This document shows positions 17,461-28,200 of a stretch of DNA of 41,279 bases, one piece after another. The first letter of the stretch is position 1; every line of letters starts with the position of its first letter. The position numbers and the translations under genes were made by a program. The stretch comes from Bryobacterales bacterium. Lineage in GTDB: Bacteria > Acidobacteriota > Terriglobia > Bryobacterales > Bryobacteraceae. The stretch spans positions 1-41,279 of the forward strand of contig JAFAQY010000022.1 in assembly GCA_019261985.1 (NCBI GenBank), given 5' to 3'. The notes under the pieces were generated by a model. It saw only the letters and a list, made by a program, of their open reading frames with translations, had not been told where the DNA came from and ran no database searches.

Positions 17461-17777
17461 AGCAGCCTTAGTATGCGCCTGTAAGGGGCAGAAGTCAAGC
17501 GCATTCGGGCTTCCTGGTCACTGTTGGGGCGAATAGCGGGTCACCCGGTCGCGGTGGGGAACAGGGGTTCTGGCGACGGATCAGTTTGGCCCGTGAGTCC
17601 GTGGGGAAGGGCGTTGACGACGGGCCTGAGGGCTGCAGGGCCACACAGCTCGCGGCGAACAAGCCCGCTCTGAGTTCGCGAACTACTCCGGCGTGCCTAC
17701 AATCCGGCGCACGAGTTGATGGAAGTGCGCTCGACGCCAACCATTATCGAGATCGTTTCCCCACATCAGTTCGTGTT
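17461..17777. other. Spacer between padR and the TipAS gene, with a gene remnant
   Basis: No intact gene is visible. On the minus strand, about 17611-17575 reads VNALPHGLTGQT, which matches [12 protein letters not shown] of the acidobacterial family encoded at 38335-39090. The frame then diverges and stops within about 20 codons. I read this as a small remnant of that family. The part next to padR should hold its promoter. Confidence 0.5.
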
Positions 17778-18113
17778 CTATACGTCGAGTGTTTTTAACA
17801 CCGTCCGGATATAGCCGACGACATTGGGGGCCTGGAAACCCGACTGCTCACAATTGACGCGGTACTTGTCTGCGGCTTGGTAGAGCAATCGCTCTATCTC
17901 GACGTCACCTCCGGTGAATTGCTCCACCAGCGCCCTCCACCGTTGGCCAAGCGCTTTGGCGCGATCTGTACTGGGGCCTCCACCGGAATCCATATCTGCA
18001 CGCACGTCGGCGATAAGCTTTGTCCAAGCTCGGTCAAAGCCTTCTCCCCCAGCCGCTTCACGCAACTTGTGAAGTGCCTCAGCTTGTTCCCGCGTGTAGT
18101 AGGGTTCAATCAT
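17778..18113 (-). CDS. Stand-alone TipAS-domain protein
   Basis: The 111 residues match the C-terminal TipAS ligand-binding domain of MerR-type regulators: EPYYTREQAEALHKLREAAG, then WTKLIADVRADMDSG, RWRALVEQFTGGD and a C-terminal SGFQAPNVVGYI region. In TipA this domain traps thiopeptide antibiotics. The N-terminal MerR DNA-binding domain is missing, and an in-frame stop lies just upstream of the ATG at 18113, so the protein either acts alone (as TipAS itself does) or is a truncated remnant. No drug pump is recognisable nearby, apart from the ADOP permeases. Confidence 0.75.
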   Translation of the reverse strand: MIEPYYTREQAEALHKLREAAGGEGFDRAWTKLIADVRADMDSGGGPSTDRAKALGQRWRALVEQFTGGDVEIERLLYQAADKYRVNCEQSGFQAPNVVGYIRTVLKTLDV

Positions 18114-18400
18114 GTTTGAAGTTTAACCCAACCTGCCTTCAATAACAGTCCCTGCTTCCGCTAAGGTCCCCAAGTCCGCCTACGGCAGGAAGAACCAAAA
18201 CAGAAACGAGCGCGGGTAAGGAAACGCGCAAGGAAGTACGGCTGAGGATCGGCCTGTCACTCGCGCTGCCGCCTTAGCCGGACTGTATGCTTAGCCAGAT
18301 ATATGGTTACCCTAAGTAGCGGAGGCCTCAACTGGCTCGCTCCACTGCCGAACTCCGAAGTTGACGGAACCCGATGAGTCTTTTTCCGTAATTGATGTGC

Positions 18401-20866
18401 ATGGACACCGTGCTCGCCGACCTGCGTTACGCCGTGCGATCGTTGGCGAAGAATACCGGCTTCGCCGCTATCGCGATGGCGGCTCTGGCACTCGGGATCG
18501 GAGCTAGCACTGCTATTTTCACCGTGGTAAATGCGGTCCTGCTGCAGCCGCTCCCTTATCCTCAACCCGATCGCATCATGAAATTGGGGCGTCAGTTTGC
18601 AACCGGCGTCGCATATTCGAACTCGATTCCGAAATACTTTGCATGGCGGCAAAACCAAGCCTTCCAAGCCATGGCTATCTATGATTTCGGCGCGCTCGCC
18701 ATGAATTTGGGTTCGGGTGATCCGCCCCAGCCGGTCAGAGCTGTTCACGTTTCGGGCGAGTACTTCAAGGTCTTTGGTGTCTCGCCGCTCATGGGCCGCA
18801 CTTTCAGCGACTCGGAAGACTTGCCGAAGGGGCCGGCGGTGGCCGTCATTGGTTATGGCCTTTGGCAATCCCGTTTGGGAGGAGTCCGCGATATTGTCGG
18901 GCGAACGATCCTGCTGAATGCCGCGCCCTACGTGGTCGTCGGAATTCTTCCGCCCGGATTTCAGCCGGACCCGGAGGCGGATCTTTGGCTTCCGATGCAA
19001 GCCGACCCGTTAAGCACCAATCAGGGTCATTACTTGAACGTTGCCGGCAGGCTGAAGCCTGGGATCAGCGTCGCGGCCGCACAAGCAGAGATGAAGGTTA
19101 TGGGCGAGCGGTTTCGGAAAGCAAATCCGAAGTGGATGGACGACAAGGAGAGCGTCGCCGTGACTCCCATGCGGGATGCAACCACAGGCGACGTCAGAAC
19201 AGCGCTGCTGGTTCTGTTTGGAGCTGTGGCGCTGGTCTTACTTATTGCCTGTGCGAATGTCGCCAATCTTCTGCTCTCTCGCGCCGCGGGACGGCAGCGC
19301 GAGCTGGCGATTCGAGCGGCCCTCGGCGCAAGCCGGGCACGCGTTGTCCGCCAGCTTCTGACCGAGAGCGTTCTCTTGGCCGGTTGCGGTGGATTGCTGG
19401 GATTTGCGCTCGGCGCGGCCGGCGTACGTGGCCTGTTACTTCTTGCACCCGGAAACATCCCGCGCTTGACGGCGACCGATGGGACACATACGGCGGTTCC
19501 TCTGCTCGACTTGCGAGTGGCTCTGTTCACCATCGCCGTCTCGGTTTTGACCGGAATCGTCTTCGGCTTGTTCCCCGCGCTCCATACGTCCAAGCCGAAC
19601 CTTTCCACCGCCCTGAAGGAGGCGAGCGGCCGCTCAGGCACTGGGCTCCACCACAATCGCGTCCGGTCGGCACTGGTCGTTTCCGAGGTGGCGTTAGCTG
19701 TGGTGTTGCTTATTGGAGCAACATTGCTGATTCGAACGTTCGTGGGGTTGCGTTCGGTGAATCCGGGCTTCGATGCGCACAACGTTCTCACAGTTCAGAC
19801 GTCGTTGGCGGGCGGGGCGTACGGAACCACCGCTAAGGTGAACAACCTGTCTACTCAAATCGTGCGCCGGATTGAGAGCTTACCGGGCGTGGAAGCGGCG
19901 GCGTCCGCCGTCGCGCTTCCAGTGGAAAACGGCATCGATCTTCCGTTCTCTATTGCGGGCAAGCCTTCCGCGCAGGGTGATTACAACGGCGACGAACAAT
20001 GGCGCTTCGCCTCGCCGCATTACTTCCGGACCTTCAAAATCCCGTTATTGCGCGGGCGGACCTTCGATGAATCGGATAGCGGAAATTCCGCGCGGGTGGT
20101 TGTCATTAATGAGGTAATGGCTAAAAAATACTGGGGAAAAGAGGACCCGGTCGGGCAGGTCATTACGATCGGCAAGGGCTTGGGACCGCAATTCGACGAT
20201 CCGCCCCGGCAGATTGTCGGCATTGTAGGCAACGTGCGAGAGAGCGGCCTGGCGAACCAGGACAGCGTAATGTATATTCCCCAGAGCCAAGTGCCGGAAG
20301 GTCTCACGGCGCTGGCCAACAATGTGATCCCGCTGTCGTGGGCGATCCGGACCGCGACCGAACCTATGTCAATGCGGGCGGCGGTTGAGCGCGAGCTGCA
20401 TGCGGTGGATGGCCTGATTCCCGTTTCACGCGAGCGAAGCATGGAGCAGGTAATCACAGACGCTATGTCCCGGCAGAATTTCAATATGGTGCTGTTGAGC
20501 ATCTTCGCCGGGGTCGCACTGGTGTTGGCCGCCATCGGCATTTACGGTCTGATGTCCTATTCGGTGCAGCAACGCACGCAAGAGATTGGAATCCGCATGG
20601 CGCTGGGGGCGGCCCGATCGAACATGCTGAACCTGGTGTTGAGGCAAGGGATGATGCTGGCCGGCATTGGACTCGTGTTGGGACTCGCCCTGGCGTTTGG
20701 CGCCGCGCGTGTGCTCGGCAGCCTGCTGTTCGGCGTGAAGGCGAGCGACCCGCGGACGTTCGGCGCGGTAGCCGCGATTTTGGCGATGGTGGCCTTAGTG
20801 GCGGTTTATATCCCGGCGCGGCGGGCTACCGCCATCGACCCGGCTATTTCCCTTCGCTACGAATAG
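18401..20866 (+). CDS. ADOP/MacB-like ABC permease without leader domain
   Basis: This is about 821 residues from the ATG at 18401. ATG at 18395 and TTG at 18392 are alternatives, and none has a clear ribosome-binding site. The protein opens directly with DLRYAVRSLAKNTGFAAIA and lacks the leader seen in the permease at 14413. It has two copies of helix-periplasmic core-FtsX (first FtsX block CANVANLLLSRAAGRQRELA, second QRTQEIGIRMALGAARSNML) and ends with the family tail PARRATAIDPAISLRYE. The role is unknown. No PadR gene precedes it. The preceding 280 bp (18114-18394) show no gene. Confidence 0.92.
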   Translation: MDTVLADLRYAVRSLAKNTGFAAIAMAALALGIGASTAIFTVVNAVLLQPLPYPQPDRIMKLGRQFATGVAYSNSIPKYFAWRQNQAFQAMAIYDFGALAMNLGSGDPPQPVRAVHVSGEYFKVFGVSPLMGRTFSDSEDLPKGPAVAVIGYGLWQSRLGGVRDIVGRTILLNAAPYVVVGILPPGFQPDPEADLWLPMQADPLSTNQGHYLNVAGRLKPGISVAAAQAEMKVMGERFRKANPKWMDDKESVAVTPMRDATTGDVRTALLVLFGAVALVLLIACANVANLLLSRAAGRQRELAIRAALGASRARVVRQLLTESVLLAGCGGLLGFALGAAGVRGLLLLAPGNIPRLTATDGTHTAVPLLDLRVALFTIAVSVLTGIVFGLFPALHTSKPNLSTALKEASGRSGTGLHHNRVRSALVVSEVALAVVLLIGATLLIRTFVGLRSVNPGFDAHNVLTVQTSLAGGAYGTTAKVNNLSTQIVRRIESLPGVEAAASAVALPVENGIDLPFSIAGKPSAQGDYNGDEQWRFASPHYFRTFKIPLLRGRTFDESDSGNSARVVVINEVMAKKYWGKEDPVGQVITIGKGLGPQFDDPPRQIVGIVGNVRESGLANQDSVMYIPQSQVPEGLTALANNVIPLSWAIRTATEPMSMRAAVERELHAVDGLIPVSRERSMEQVITDAMSRQNFNMVLLSIFAGVALVLAAIGIYGLMSYSVQQRTQEIGIRMALGAARSNMLNLVLRQGMMLAGIGLVLGLALAFGAARVLGSLLFGVKASDPRTFGAVAAILAMVALVAVYIPARRATAIDPAISLRYE

Positions 20867-20940
20867 ATTTTTATCGCCAATCGCTGAGCCGTGGTTCGCT
20901 GCCATGGCGAGAAACAGCGAGCAAAAGACCTGCAACGAAT

Positions 20941-22731
20941 TTATTTTGGTCCCTCGCCATTCAAGGAGAGGATGCTCATAAAGGCCTTCACTTGTTTGTC
21001 GCTGATTCGCATGTTCGGCCAGTGAATCTGGCGCCACTGTCCATTGGTTATGAATTTCGGCCGGCCGTCCCACGCGTGCGCAAGTAACAGGTTCGGCGCC
21101 GGGTAGGGCGTGCAGGGAAGCGGGGCATCATAGCAAGTGTCGGCGCCTTTGGGAACATTTAGGACCAACCCAGAGTCTGTGCGGTAAGCATAGGTGTCGC
21201 TTTTCTCGTAGGGGGTAAAGCCGTGGTCCGCTCCGGGGCGAACGACGATTCTTCGAACGATCGCCCAGGGGATATTGTGACGCGGCACGGGAAGTATTAT
21301 TGCCGCGCCCGCCATACAAAAGGCAACGCCCACCGCCACCGGACGGACGCCGGCCAGATTACTTCCCGCGATGGCAACCGCCGCGGCCGCGAAACTCCAG
21401 AAAATGGTAAATCCAAAACGAGGACTCGGTCCCGTATAGAACCAAATGGCTGCAGCTATGGCTAGTACACCCGGTAGCAGCCACGCACGATTATCGCGCC
21501 GCTCCTTCCCCAGGGGAACCGATAAACCTGTGATGGACAGAGGAATCAGCACGCCGAATATGCCGGTACCCCATTGCCAAGCGTGCGCCGTCGATCCCCA
21601 TCTCGTCAGGCCGCGGATCCATCCAGGAATCCATTCGAATCCCAGGGCCGTCATGATTTGCGAAAATCTAACGTTTCTCGCGGAAATCGTAATCCATAAG
21701 CGGGTAGCGTTTGCGAGCTGCGCGGGAGATCTCCAATCCACGGGAAGCGCCCCTACGGTGCTCGGATACAGGGGATATCCGCTGAGGATGGAGCCGTGAA
21801 CCATCCATGGAACGATCAGACAAGCGACGGCGATCGCGCTCCATTTTATGGCTTCCCTTTTGCGGATCAATGCGGCCGCTACCAGTAATGGAGCAACGAT
21901 GATTGCACTGGCCTTCAGACAAATCGAAAGCGCCGCGAGAATTACCACTGACAACGTATCGTAGGTGGTAACTTCCTCCGCCGTCAGTAGCCGGTACAAG
22001 CGGGAGCAGGCGACAAAAATCACTATCCCTACGGGTACATCCGTTAGCAGGCTTGAGATGCCGATGCTGATGGCGATTGATATCGCCGGCGCGAGTAATA
22101 CAAGATCAAAAAAGCCGGCCGGGTATTTACCAGCGCGCATAAGGCGATACCCGCTTAAAACAATTTGCAGGAAAAGCACCCACATCAATACAGCGTGCGC
22201 GATGTGGTTGGAACGCCCGGTCCACGGCCCCCACTCGAGCATGGCCGCGTATAGCAGGCTGGAGGAATTAAAGGCCAAGCGGTCATTTAGGTTCGCTAAG
22301 CCTGGAACCACCGGATAGCTCCGGTTCCAGCGCACGGTCTGGATGTGGTACAAAGCGCTGTCCCAGGCGTTTCCGGAACCGGCGGCATTGTCGGCGATCC
22401 ACAGCAGCACGACCAACGAGATCAGGCATCCGATCACGATGCTTCGCCGCGGCAGCCGTCGCCACCAATCGGACACTGCTGGTAATCGCCAATACCACGT
22501 CGCGGCGGATGCCAGAGAAACGATTGCCAGCGCGCGCCCGGTAACCGCAAAGAATAGATGCCAGATTTGCAGGAAGCAAACGGCGATGGCAAAGCCAACC
22601 CAGAATGCTGTGAGAACGTCGTCCTGATCTATCGAGCTGGGAGTGAAAAGCCTTTTAAATCCAAGGCCAATTCCGGCGAAACACAGCGCGAGAGCGATCG
22701 CGTAAGCAGAAATCGATAAAATGGCGAACAA
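20941..22731 (-). CDS. LIC_10190-type polytopic membrane protein
   Basis: This 596-residue protein has about 12 hydrophobic helices. A conserved loop after the third or fourth helix reads NAWDSALYHIQTVRWN then SYPVVPGLANLNDRLAFNSS, the hallmark, as I remember it, of the LIC_10190 family of membrane proteins, which resemble GT-C glycosyltransferases. The last 90 residues are soluble, with CYDAPLPCTPYP. The role is presumably in surface glycan synthesis. It is convergent with the ADOP permease at 18401, with 74 bp between the stops. Confidence 0.7.
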   Translation of the reverse strand: MFAILSISAYAIALALCFAGIGLGFKRLFTPSSIDQDDVLTAFWVGFAIAVCFLQIWHLFFAVTGRALAIVSLASAATWYWRLPAVSDWWRRLPRRSIVIGCLISLVVLLWIADNAAGSGNAWDSALYHIQTVRWNRSYPVVPGLANLNDRLAFNSSSLLYAAMLEWGPWTGRSNHIAHAVLMWVLFLQIVLSGYRLMRAGKYPAGFFDLVLLAPAISIAISIGISSLLTDVPVGIVIFVACSRLYRLLTAEEVTTYDTLSVVILAALSICLKASAIIVAPLLVAAALIRKREAIKWSAIAVACLIVPWMVHGSILSGYPLYPSTVGALPVDWRSPAQLANATRLWITISARNVRFSQIMTALGFEWIPGWIRGLTRWGSTAHAWQWGTGIFGVLIPLSITGLSVPLGKERRDNRAWLLPGVLAIAAAIWFYTGPSPRFGFTIFWSFAAAAVAIAGSNLAGVRPVAVGVAFCMAGAAIILPVPRHNIPWAIVRRIVVRPGADHGFTPYEKSDTYAYRTDSGLVLNVPKGADTCYDAPLPCTPYPAPNLLLAHAWDGRPKFITNGQWRQIHWPNMRISDKQVKAFMSILSLNGEGPK

Positions 22732-22825
22732 TTTCGGGAGCCGTCAACAGCTTTTGACAATGGATTTCAGGATATAACTTTCAGCAGTCCTCCCGCAACC
22801 CATGGACCGCGCTTGTTTGGAACAC

Positions 22826-23956
22826 TCATAGACCGGCTCTCACAGATTTTGCGGACTTTTGAGCTTCTGCCCACACTCGCAAAAAATTTCCGCCCCAGAG
22901 CTTGGCGATGTCGCGCTCGGAGTAACCGCGGCGGAGTAGCTCCGCGGTGACGTTCGGCCCCTCACCTTCGTTCTGCCAGCCGGACACACCTCCTCCGTGG
23001 TTGAAATCCGATGCGATGCCCACGTGATCGATGCCTATTTTCTTTACTGCATACGCAATCGCATCCACGAACTGAGCCACGGTGGCGGGCGGCGCCGGTG
23101 GTCCACCCTCAGCCGCCGGGGCTTTGCGCAGATAGTTGCTGAATGCGACAACCTGGACAACTCCTCCGTTCATTTTTATTAGATCGAGTTCTTCGTCGCT
23201 TAGATTGCGCGGCGAATCCACGATCGCTTTAATCCCCGAATGTGATGCGACCACCGGAGCTTTCGTCAGCCTGAGCACCTGCTTCAGGGCCGGGGTCGTG
23301 AGCTGGGAAACATCGATGAGCATACCGAGCTCATTGAGGCGCGCAATGCCCTGCTTTCCGAGATCGGAAAGACCGCCATGTTCCTCCGGCCTATCTTTCA
23401 GAGCTACGCTCGGGCGCGAGGAATCCGACCACTGATTGTGCCCGGCATGCGTGTAGCCCAGCACCCGCACGCCGCGCTTGTACCACTCGTTCAACTGAGA
23501 CACATCGGAGCCAAGCGGATATGCGTTCAGCACGCTGATCACAACCGCAAACTTGCCTTGCGCCGCGATGCGCCGCACATCGTCGGGAGAGTAGGCGATC
23601 GCCGCCCGGCTCGGATTCGCCTCCGCGACCGCCTTGATCAGGTTATACTTTATCTCGGCATCCTCGCGGGCCTTTGCGTAGCCCTCCGGCGTGCGCGGGC
23701 CTTGAGGAACGAACACAGCCAGCGCCGCGCCCTTCAAGTGCCCGCGAAAAGCTTTCGGCAAATCGAACTGAGTCTTCCCATCCTCGGCCGCGCCGGTGTA
23801 GTCGAACGGAAGATCCAGGTGACTGTCGAACGCCAGAATTCGCTTCTGGATCTGTTCGGCCCGTTTTAAGAGGTTGGCGTCTGCCGCGGTATCCGCGGCG
23901 AGGATTGGGAGTGCGGCCAACAGCACTGTAAAGTAAGGTACGCCGAAAGGTTTCAT
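22826..23956 (-). CDS. Secreted M19-family (renal-type) dipeptidase
   Basis: This is 376 residues from the ATG at 23956, which has GGGGGA six nt upstream. An earlier frame extension would bury the signal peptide MKPFGVPYFTVLLAALPILA. Zn ligands are in AFDSHLDLP (HxD), and His residues lie in YTHAGHNQWSD and VASHSGIKAI. The core MLIDVSQL and GIDHVGIASDFNHGGG are typical of the family. It should cleave dipeptides, probably with periplasmic location. It is divergent from the hydrolase at 23994, with 37 bp between the starts. Confidence 0.92.
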   Translation of the reverse strand: MKPFGVPYFTVLLAALPILAADTAADANLLKRAEQIQKRILAFDSHLDLPFDYTGAAEDGKTQFDLPKAFRGHLKGAALAVFVPQGPRTPEGYAKAREDAEIKYNLIKAVAEANPSRAAIAYSPDDVRRIAAQGKFAVVISVLNAYPLGSDVSQLNEWYKRGVRVLGYTHAGHNQWSDSSRPSVALKDRPEEHGGLSDLGKQGIARLNELGMLIDVSQLTTPALKQVLRLTKAPVVASHSGIKAIVDSPRNLSDEELDLIKMNGGVVQVVAFSNYLRKAPAAEGGPPAPPATVAQFVDAIAYAVKKIGIDHVGIASDFNHGGGVSGWQNEGEGPNVTAELLRRGYSERDIAKLWGGNFLRVWAEAQKSAKSVRAGL

Positions 23957-23993
23957 TTGTGTTCCCCCAACCGTGATATCGTAATGCATCTCT

Positions 23994-25121
23994 ATGCGAG
24001 CAGGAAGCACCGCCCTGTTCATTGTTCTGACTGCCGCATTGACTTGCGCGCAGCCGAAGCCCGCCGGCAACCTCGTCATCGCTCAGCAAGGCTACGTCTT
24101 CGCCGGAGGGACGTATTCGGACGGCAAGAACGGCCGGATCATGAGCGGCCAGCTTTACGCCGAATTCCAGATTCCCGCCCGCCGCGCGCATCCCTGGCCC
24201 ATCGTGATGATTCACGGCGGCGGCCAGACCGGGACCAATTTCACCGGAACTCCCGACGGCCGCGAAGGTTGGGCCCAATTCTTCCTTCGCGATGGCTACG
24301 CCGTCTACGTGGTCGATCAGGCAGGCCGCGGCCGCGCTGCCTATCAAGCGGAACGCTACGGGCCGCTGGGCACGGTGAGTTTGGAGACGACGCAGCAGCG
24401 CTTTGTCGCGCCGGAGCGTTACAATCTGTGGCCTCAAGCCCATCTGCACACGCAATGGCCTGGCGAAGGCAAACCCGGCGATCCGATTTTCGATCAGTTC
24501 TACGCCTCGCAGGTTCCGTCTTTGGACGATTTCACCCTTCAACAGATCCTCAATCGCGACGCAATCCTGGACTTGCTCGCCAAAATCGGCCCCTCGATTT
24601 TGTTGACCCATTCACAATCGGGCGCATTCGGCTGGCCCGTCGCCGACGCGCGGCCGGAGTTCGTAAAAGCCATCGTTGCCGTGGAGCCGAACGGCCCACC
24701 CTTCTATAACGTCGACAACATCGGCGCGCCCGAGTGGTTTCGCGATGCCTCCACGATGCAGCGTCCCTGGGGCATCACGGCCGATCCGCTTCAGTATTCC
24801 CCGCGCGCCGAAAAAGCATCCGATCTAGCCATCGTGCGCCAGGCTAAAGCCGATGCCCCAGATCTGAGCCGATGCTGGCTGCAGCGCGAGCCAGCGCGAC
24901 AATTGCCGAACCTCCAGAAAATGCCGATCCTGATCCTAACGGCCGAAGCTTCCTATCACGCGCCGTATGACCACTGCACGGTGAAGTATCTGGAGCAGTC
25001 AGGAGTTCATCCCAAGTGGATCAAGCTAGCCAACGAAGGAATCCAAGGCAACGGGCACATGATGATGCTGGAGAAAAACAACGAGGCGATTGCATCGCTG
25101 ATATCGCGCTGGCTCAAGTAA
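23994..25121 (+). CDS. Secreted alpha/beta hydrolase (esterase-like)
   Basis: This 375-residue protein has a signal peptide (first ~19 residues, ending LTCAQ). The oxyanion region is IVMIHGGGQTGTNF (70-83). VVDQAGRGRA follows, and a nucleophile elbow LLTHSQSGAFGW places Ser207 in H-S-Q. The final His is probably in QGNGHMMMLE. The closest memory match is the group of acidobacterial and proteobacterial esterases annotated simply as alpha/beta hydrolase. The substrate is unknown. A copy of the two-hairpin repeat begins 6 nt after the stop. Confidence 0.88.
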   Translation: MRAGSTALFIVLTAALTCAQPKPAGNLVIAQQGYVFAGGTYSDGKNGRIMSGQLYAEFQIPARRAHPWPIVMIHGGGQTGTNFTGTPDGREGWAQFFLRDGYAVYVVDQAGRGRAAYQAERYGPLGTVSLETTQQRFVAPERYNLWPQAHLHTQWPGEGKPGDPIFDQFYASQVPSLDDFTLQQILNRDAILDLLAKIGPSILLTHSQSGAFGWPVADARPEFVKAIVAVEPNGPPFYNVDNIGAPEWFRDASTMQRPWGITADPLQYSPRAEKASDLAIVRQAKADAPDLSRCWLQREPARQLPNLQKMPILILTAEASYHAPYDHCTVKYLEQSGVHPKWIKLANEGIQGNGHMMMLEKNNEAIASLISRWLK

Positions 25122-25126
25122 AGCGT

Positions 25127-25168
25127 GTGGGGCCGGATGCCATCCGGCGCGCGGTTGCCAACCGCGCT
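25127..25168 (+). repeat. Two-hairpin palindromic repeat, copy 2
   Basis: This is identical over all 42 bp to copy 1 at 4799-4840 and in the same position relative to a gene: on the coding strand, within 10 nt of a stop codon. Each copy can form two hairpins in RNA or DNA (7-bp and 8-bp stems). Confidence 0.85.
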
Positions 25169-25234
25169 GGGCGGGGCTCACACACGTCCGAATACCGTTT
25201 CACGGCGGAAATAGATTGAAGAAGAAACTAGCAA

Positions 25235-28200
25235 TCACACCTTTACAGCAACCAGCGTTATATCATCGTGCTGTTCCGCCGCCCCAATCCAATCGCGCAC
25301 CTCGCGAGACACAATGGCCGCAATCTCTTCCGCCGTGGACCCGCTCGATGCACAAAGCAACTCCTTCAACCTAATCTCGCCAAACTCTTCACCTTGCTCG
25401 TTCAGCGCCTCCGGCACACCATCCGTAAATGCAAGCATCGCGTCCCCGGGAAGTAACTCGACCTCCGCCTCTTCGTACTGCATCTTCGGGAAAAGCCCCA
25501 GTGGCGGTCCACCGGCGCCCAGCTCTGTAACCTGGATGCCCGCTTCCGTGTTATGCGCCAACAGCGGTGGATTGTGCCCCGCGTTCACGAAACGCAAACG
25601 CCGCCCGTTGCTCTGCAACTGGGCGTAGAAAAACGTTGCATACTTGCTTGCCCCGCTCGATCGATAAAGAAACGAATTCATCCTCTCCGCGAGCTGCGAC
25701 AAAGGCACGTCCTTCTCCGCCGAGATCACTCGCAAGGAAGCCTGCACGACCGCCATCAGCAATCCGGCGGCGACGCCTTTGCCGGAAACATCCGCCACTG
25801 CGATCCCGATCCCTCGACCGTCCAGTTCCAGGAAATCATAGTAATCACCCCCGACGGTGCGTGCAGGAAGCATGAATGCCGCCAAAGCGACGGCCCCGTT
25901 CGAAGGAGGCTCCGGCGGAAGCAAGCGTTGTTGAACCTCAGCCGCCAAGTCCAGGTCACGTCGCAGCTTCTCCTGTTCCAGGGCCCGGCCGGTCAGCCGC
26001 GAGTTCTCGATCATCAACGCGAATACTTCCGCCGCGCTGCTCAATGCTTCCTTTTCGGCAGGCGTGTACGCTTCGCGCGCCGCCGGAGGGCCCAGCAACA
26101 GCACCCCCACCATTTCAAGCTTGGTCCGAAGAGGGACAGCGATTCGCGCGCCACTCCGCGCCAGAGCCTCCATCTCTTCCGTGCGCTCCGGCTTGAATTC
26201 CCTGGCCCATCTCACCAGCGCGTCGAAATCGGAGTCTAAGAGCGTGAGCGGATGCGGGTAGTGCTTGAGCCGGTTGATCAGGAATCCTTGGGCGGGAAGC
26301 GAGCAGTCTCCGCCGCGATACGCGCCCTCGCCTGTCTGCTCCAGCAGATGCGCAGACTGCGCGCCGGTTTGTCCTCTCAGGATTGCCAAAGCAGTATCCG
26401 CAGCTTCGGCAAAAGAAGCAGCGCTCCGAACTGAGCCGGCGAACTCGTTAATCAAGTTTCCCACGGACACCACGGATTCCTTGCTGCCGATTAACATCTC
26501 CTGCACGGCCCGTTGCATCCGTAAGCGTGCCGCTCGCCAATTCGATTGCCGCTGATCTCCCATCGCTAGGAGCGGCGAAAGAGATGCAGCCCTTCGTGCG
26601 GGCACGAAGCACGCCAGTACCGTGAACCCCATGAGCAAGGCCCCTGCGCTTGTAAAAGTCAAGAAATCCGTGGGAGCAACGCCGAAGAGCAAATTGGCCA
26701 TCAGCCGGGTCAGGACAGCGGCGGCGGCGAGGCCGATCGCAACTCCGATTCCGCCCAGCACGGCTCCGTCTCGCAATACTCTCAAGAGCACGTCCCGCGG
26801 CTCCGCGCCCAGAGCCATGCGCACACCGATTTCCTGGGTCCGCTCACTCATGACGTACGAAACCACGCCATAAACGCCGACGATCGCCAGAATCAGTGAA
26901 ATAACCGCGAACGCTCCCAGGACGACCAAAGAAAACCGGCGGGGCGCAAAAGAACCAGCGATGGCGTCGGTCATCAAGTTCTCCCCGGAAACTGCGCGAT
27001 CTCCATTGAACGATCGAAGATCCGTGCGGATCGAGTTGATGAGAGTGGCTCGGTTGACCCTGGAATGCACAATTCCGGTCACATCCGCGGCGGCGCCCGT
27101 AAGCATGCGATCGGAAATTTCGCTTAGCGGCAGGTACAACTCCGCGCGAAATTTCGCCGATGCGTCGGAATCGATTCCCGAGTGCTTCACGTGGCCCGCG
27201 ATTCCAACGATTTGAAGCGCATTCCCGGACAGGCCGCGCCGGATTGATTTTCCAAGCGCATCCTGCCCCGGAAAAGTTTCGCGAGCCAGCTCTTCGTCAA
27301 CCACAGCGACCCGTTGGTCCTTGTCGATCTCCGCGGCAGTGAAGAACCGGCCTCGCAACAGAGGAATCCCCATGGCGCGGAAATGGTCCCGGCCAACTAC
27401 GTACAAATTTGCGATTCTCAGTTCGTTGTTCGTGACAGTCTCATCCGCGCGGCTGAATCCGGTGGTCGTAGTTCCCATGAACGGAAGGGATCCCACCTCG
27501 ATGCTCGCGGCGTCGACACCCGGCAGACTGCTGAGCCGGTCGTTCAATTCGCGAAAAGCCCGGCGGATGCTCTCGGGAGTCGTGAACCGTTGAGGGGACA
27601 GGCTGGTGTGAAACACCAGCACATTGTCCGGACGAAAGCCGGGGCTTGCGGCCCACAGGTTGCGAAGGCTCCGCAGCATCAGCCCCGCGCCAATAAGCAC
27701 TATCAGGGTCAAAGCGATTTCCGCCACAACCAGGACGGATTGAGCGCGGTGGCGGGCTCCCAGAATCGAGCGCCCGCTCTCCCTCAGTGTCTGCTGCACA
27801 TTGAGATCTGAGGCTTTGAAAGCCGGCGCCAGTCCGAACAGCAGGCTCGTCATCAGCGAAACAATAACGGAGAACCAGATCAACCTCTGGTTTATCTGGA
27901 TCGACGACGTAACAGGCAATACGGACGGTAAGACAGAAATCGCAGCCCGTGTGTACCACAACGCCAGTAATACTCCGAGCGCGCCGCCGGCGAGAGAGAG
28001 CAGCACGCTTTCGGTCAGCAACTGCCGGATCATCCTGCCGCGCCTGGCGCCCAGCGCCACGCGAATGCCAAATTCTTGTGAACGGCTCGCGGACCGGGCC
28101 AGCATCAGATTCGCTACGTTAGTGCAAGCAATCAGCAACACAAAACCGACGGCTACGCTTAAGGCAACCAGGAGCGGCCGAAGACTTCCGGATTTGTCTT

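Noticed and set aside
18257-19000. Minus-strand frame of 247 codons overlapping the start of the ADOP permease gene
   Set aside because: It is antisense to a clearly conserved permease, has no recognisable motif, and arises from codon bias.
19053-19070. GGCAGGCTGAAGCCTGGG inside the ADOP permease gene as another repeat copy
   Set aside because: It is short and imperfect, lacks the GTGGGGC head, and encodes the conserved GRLKPGIS of the permease family.
25553-26239. Plus-strand frame of 228 codons within the phosphatase part of the fusion gene
   Set aside because: It is arginine- and proline-rich and antisense to conserved phosphatase motifs. It is a coding shadow.
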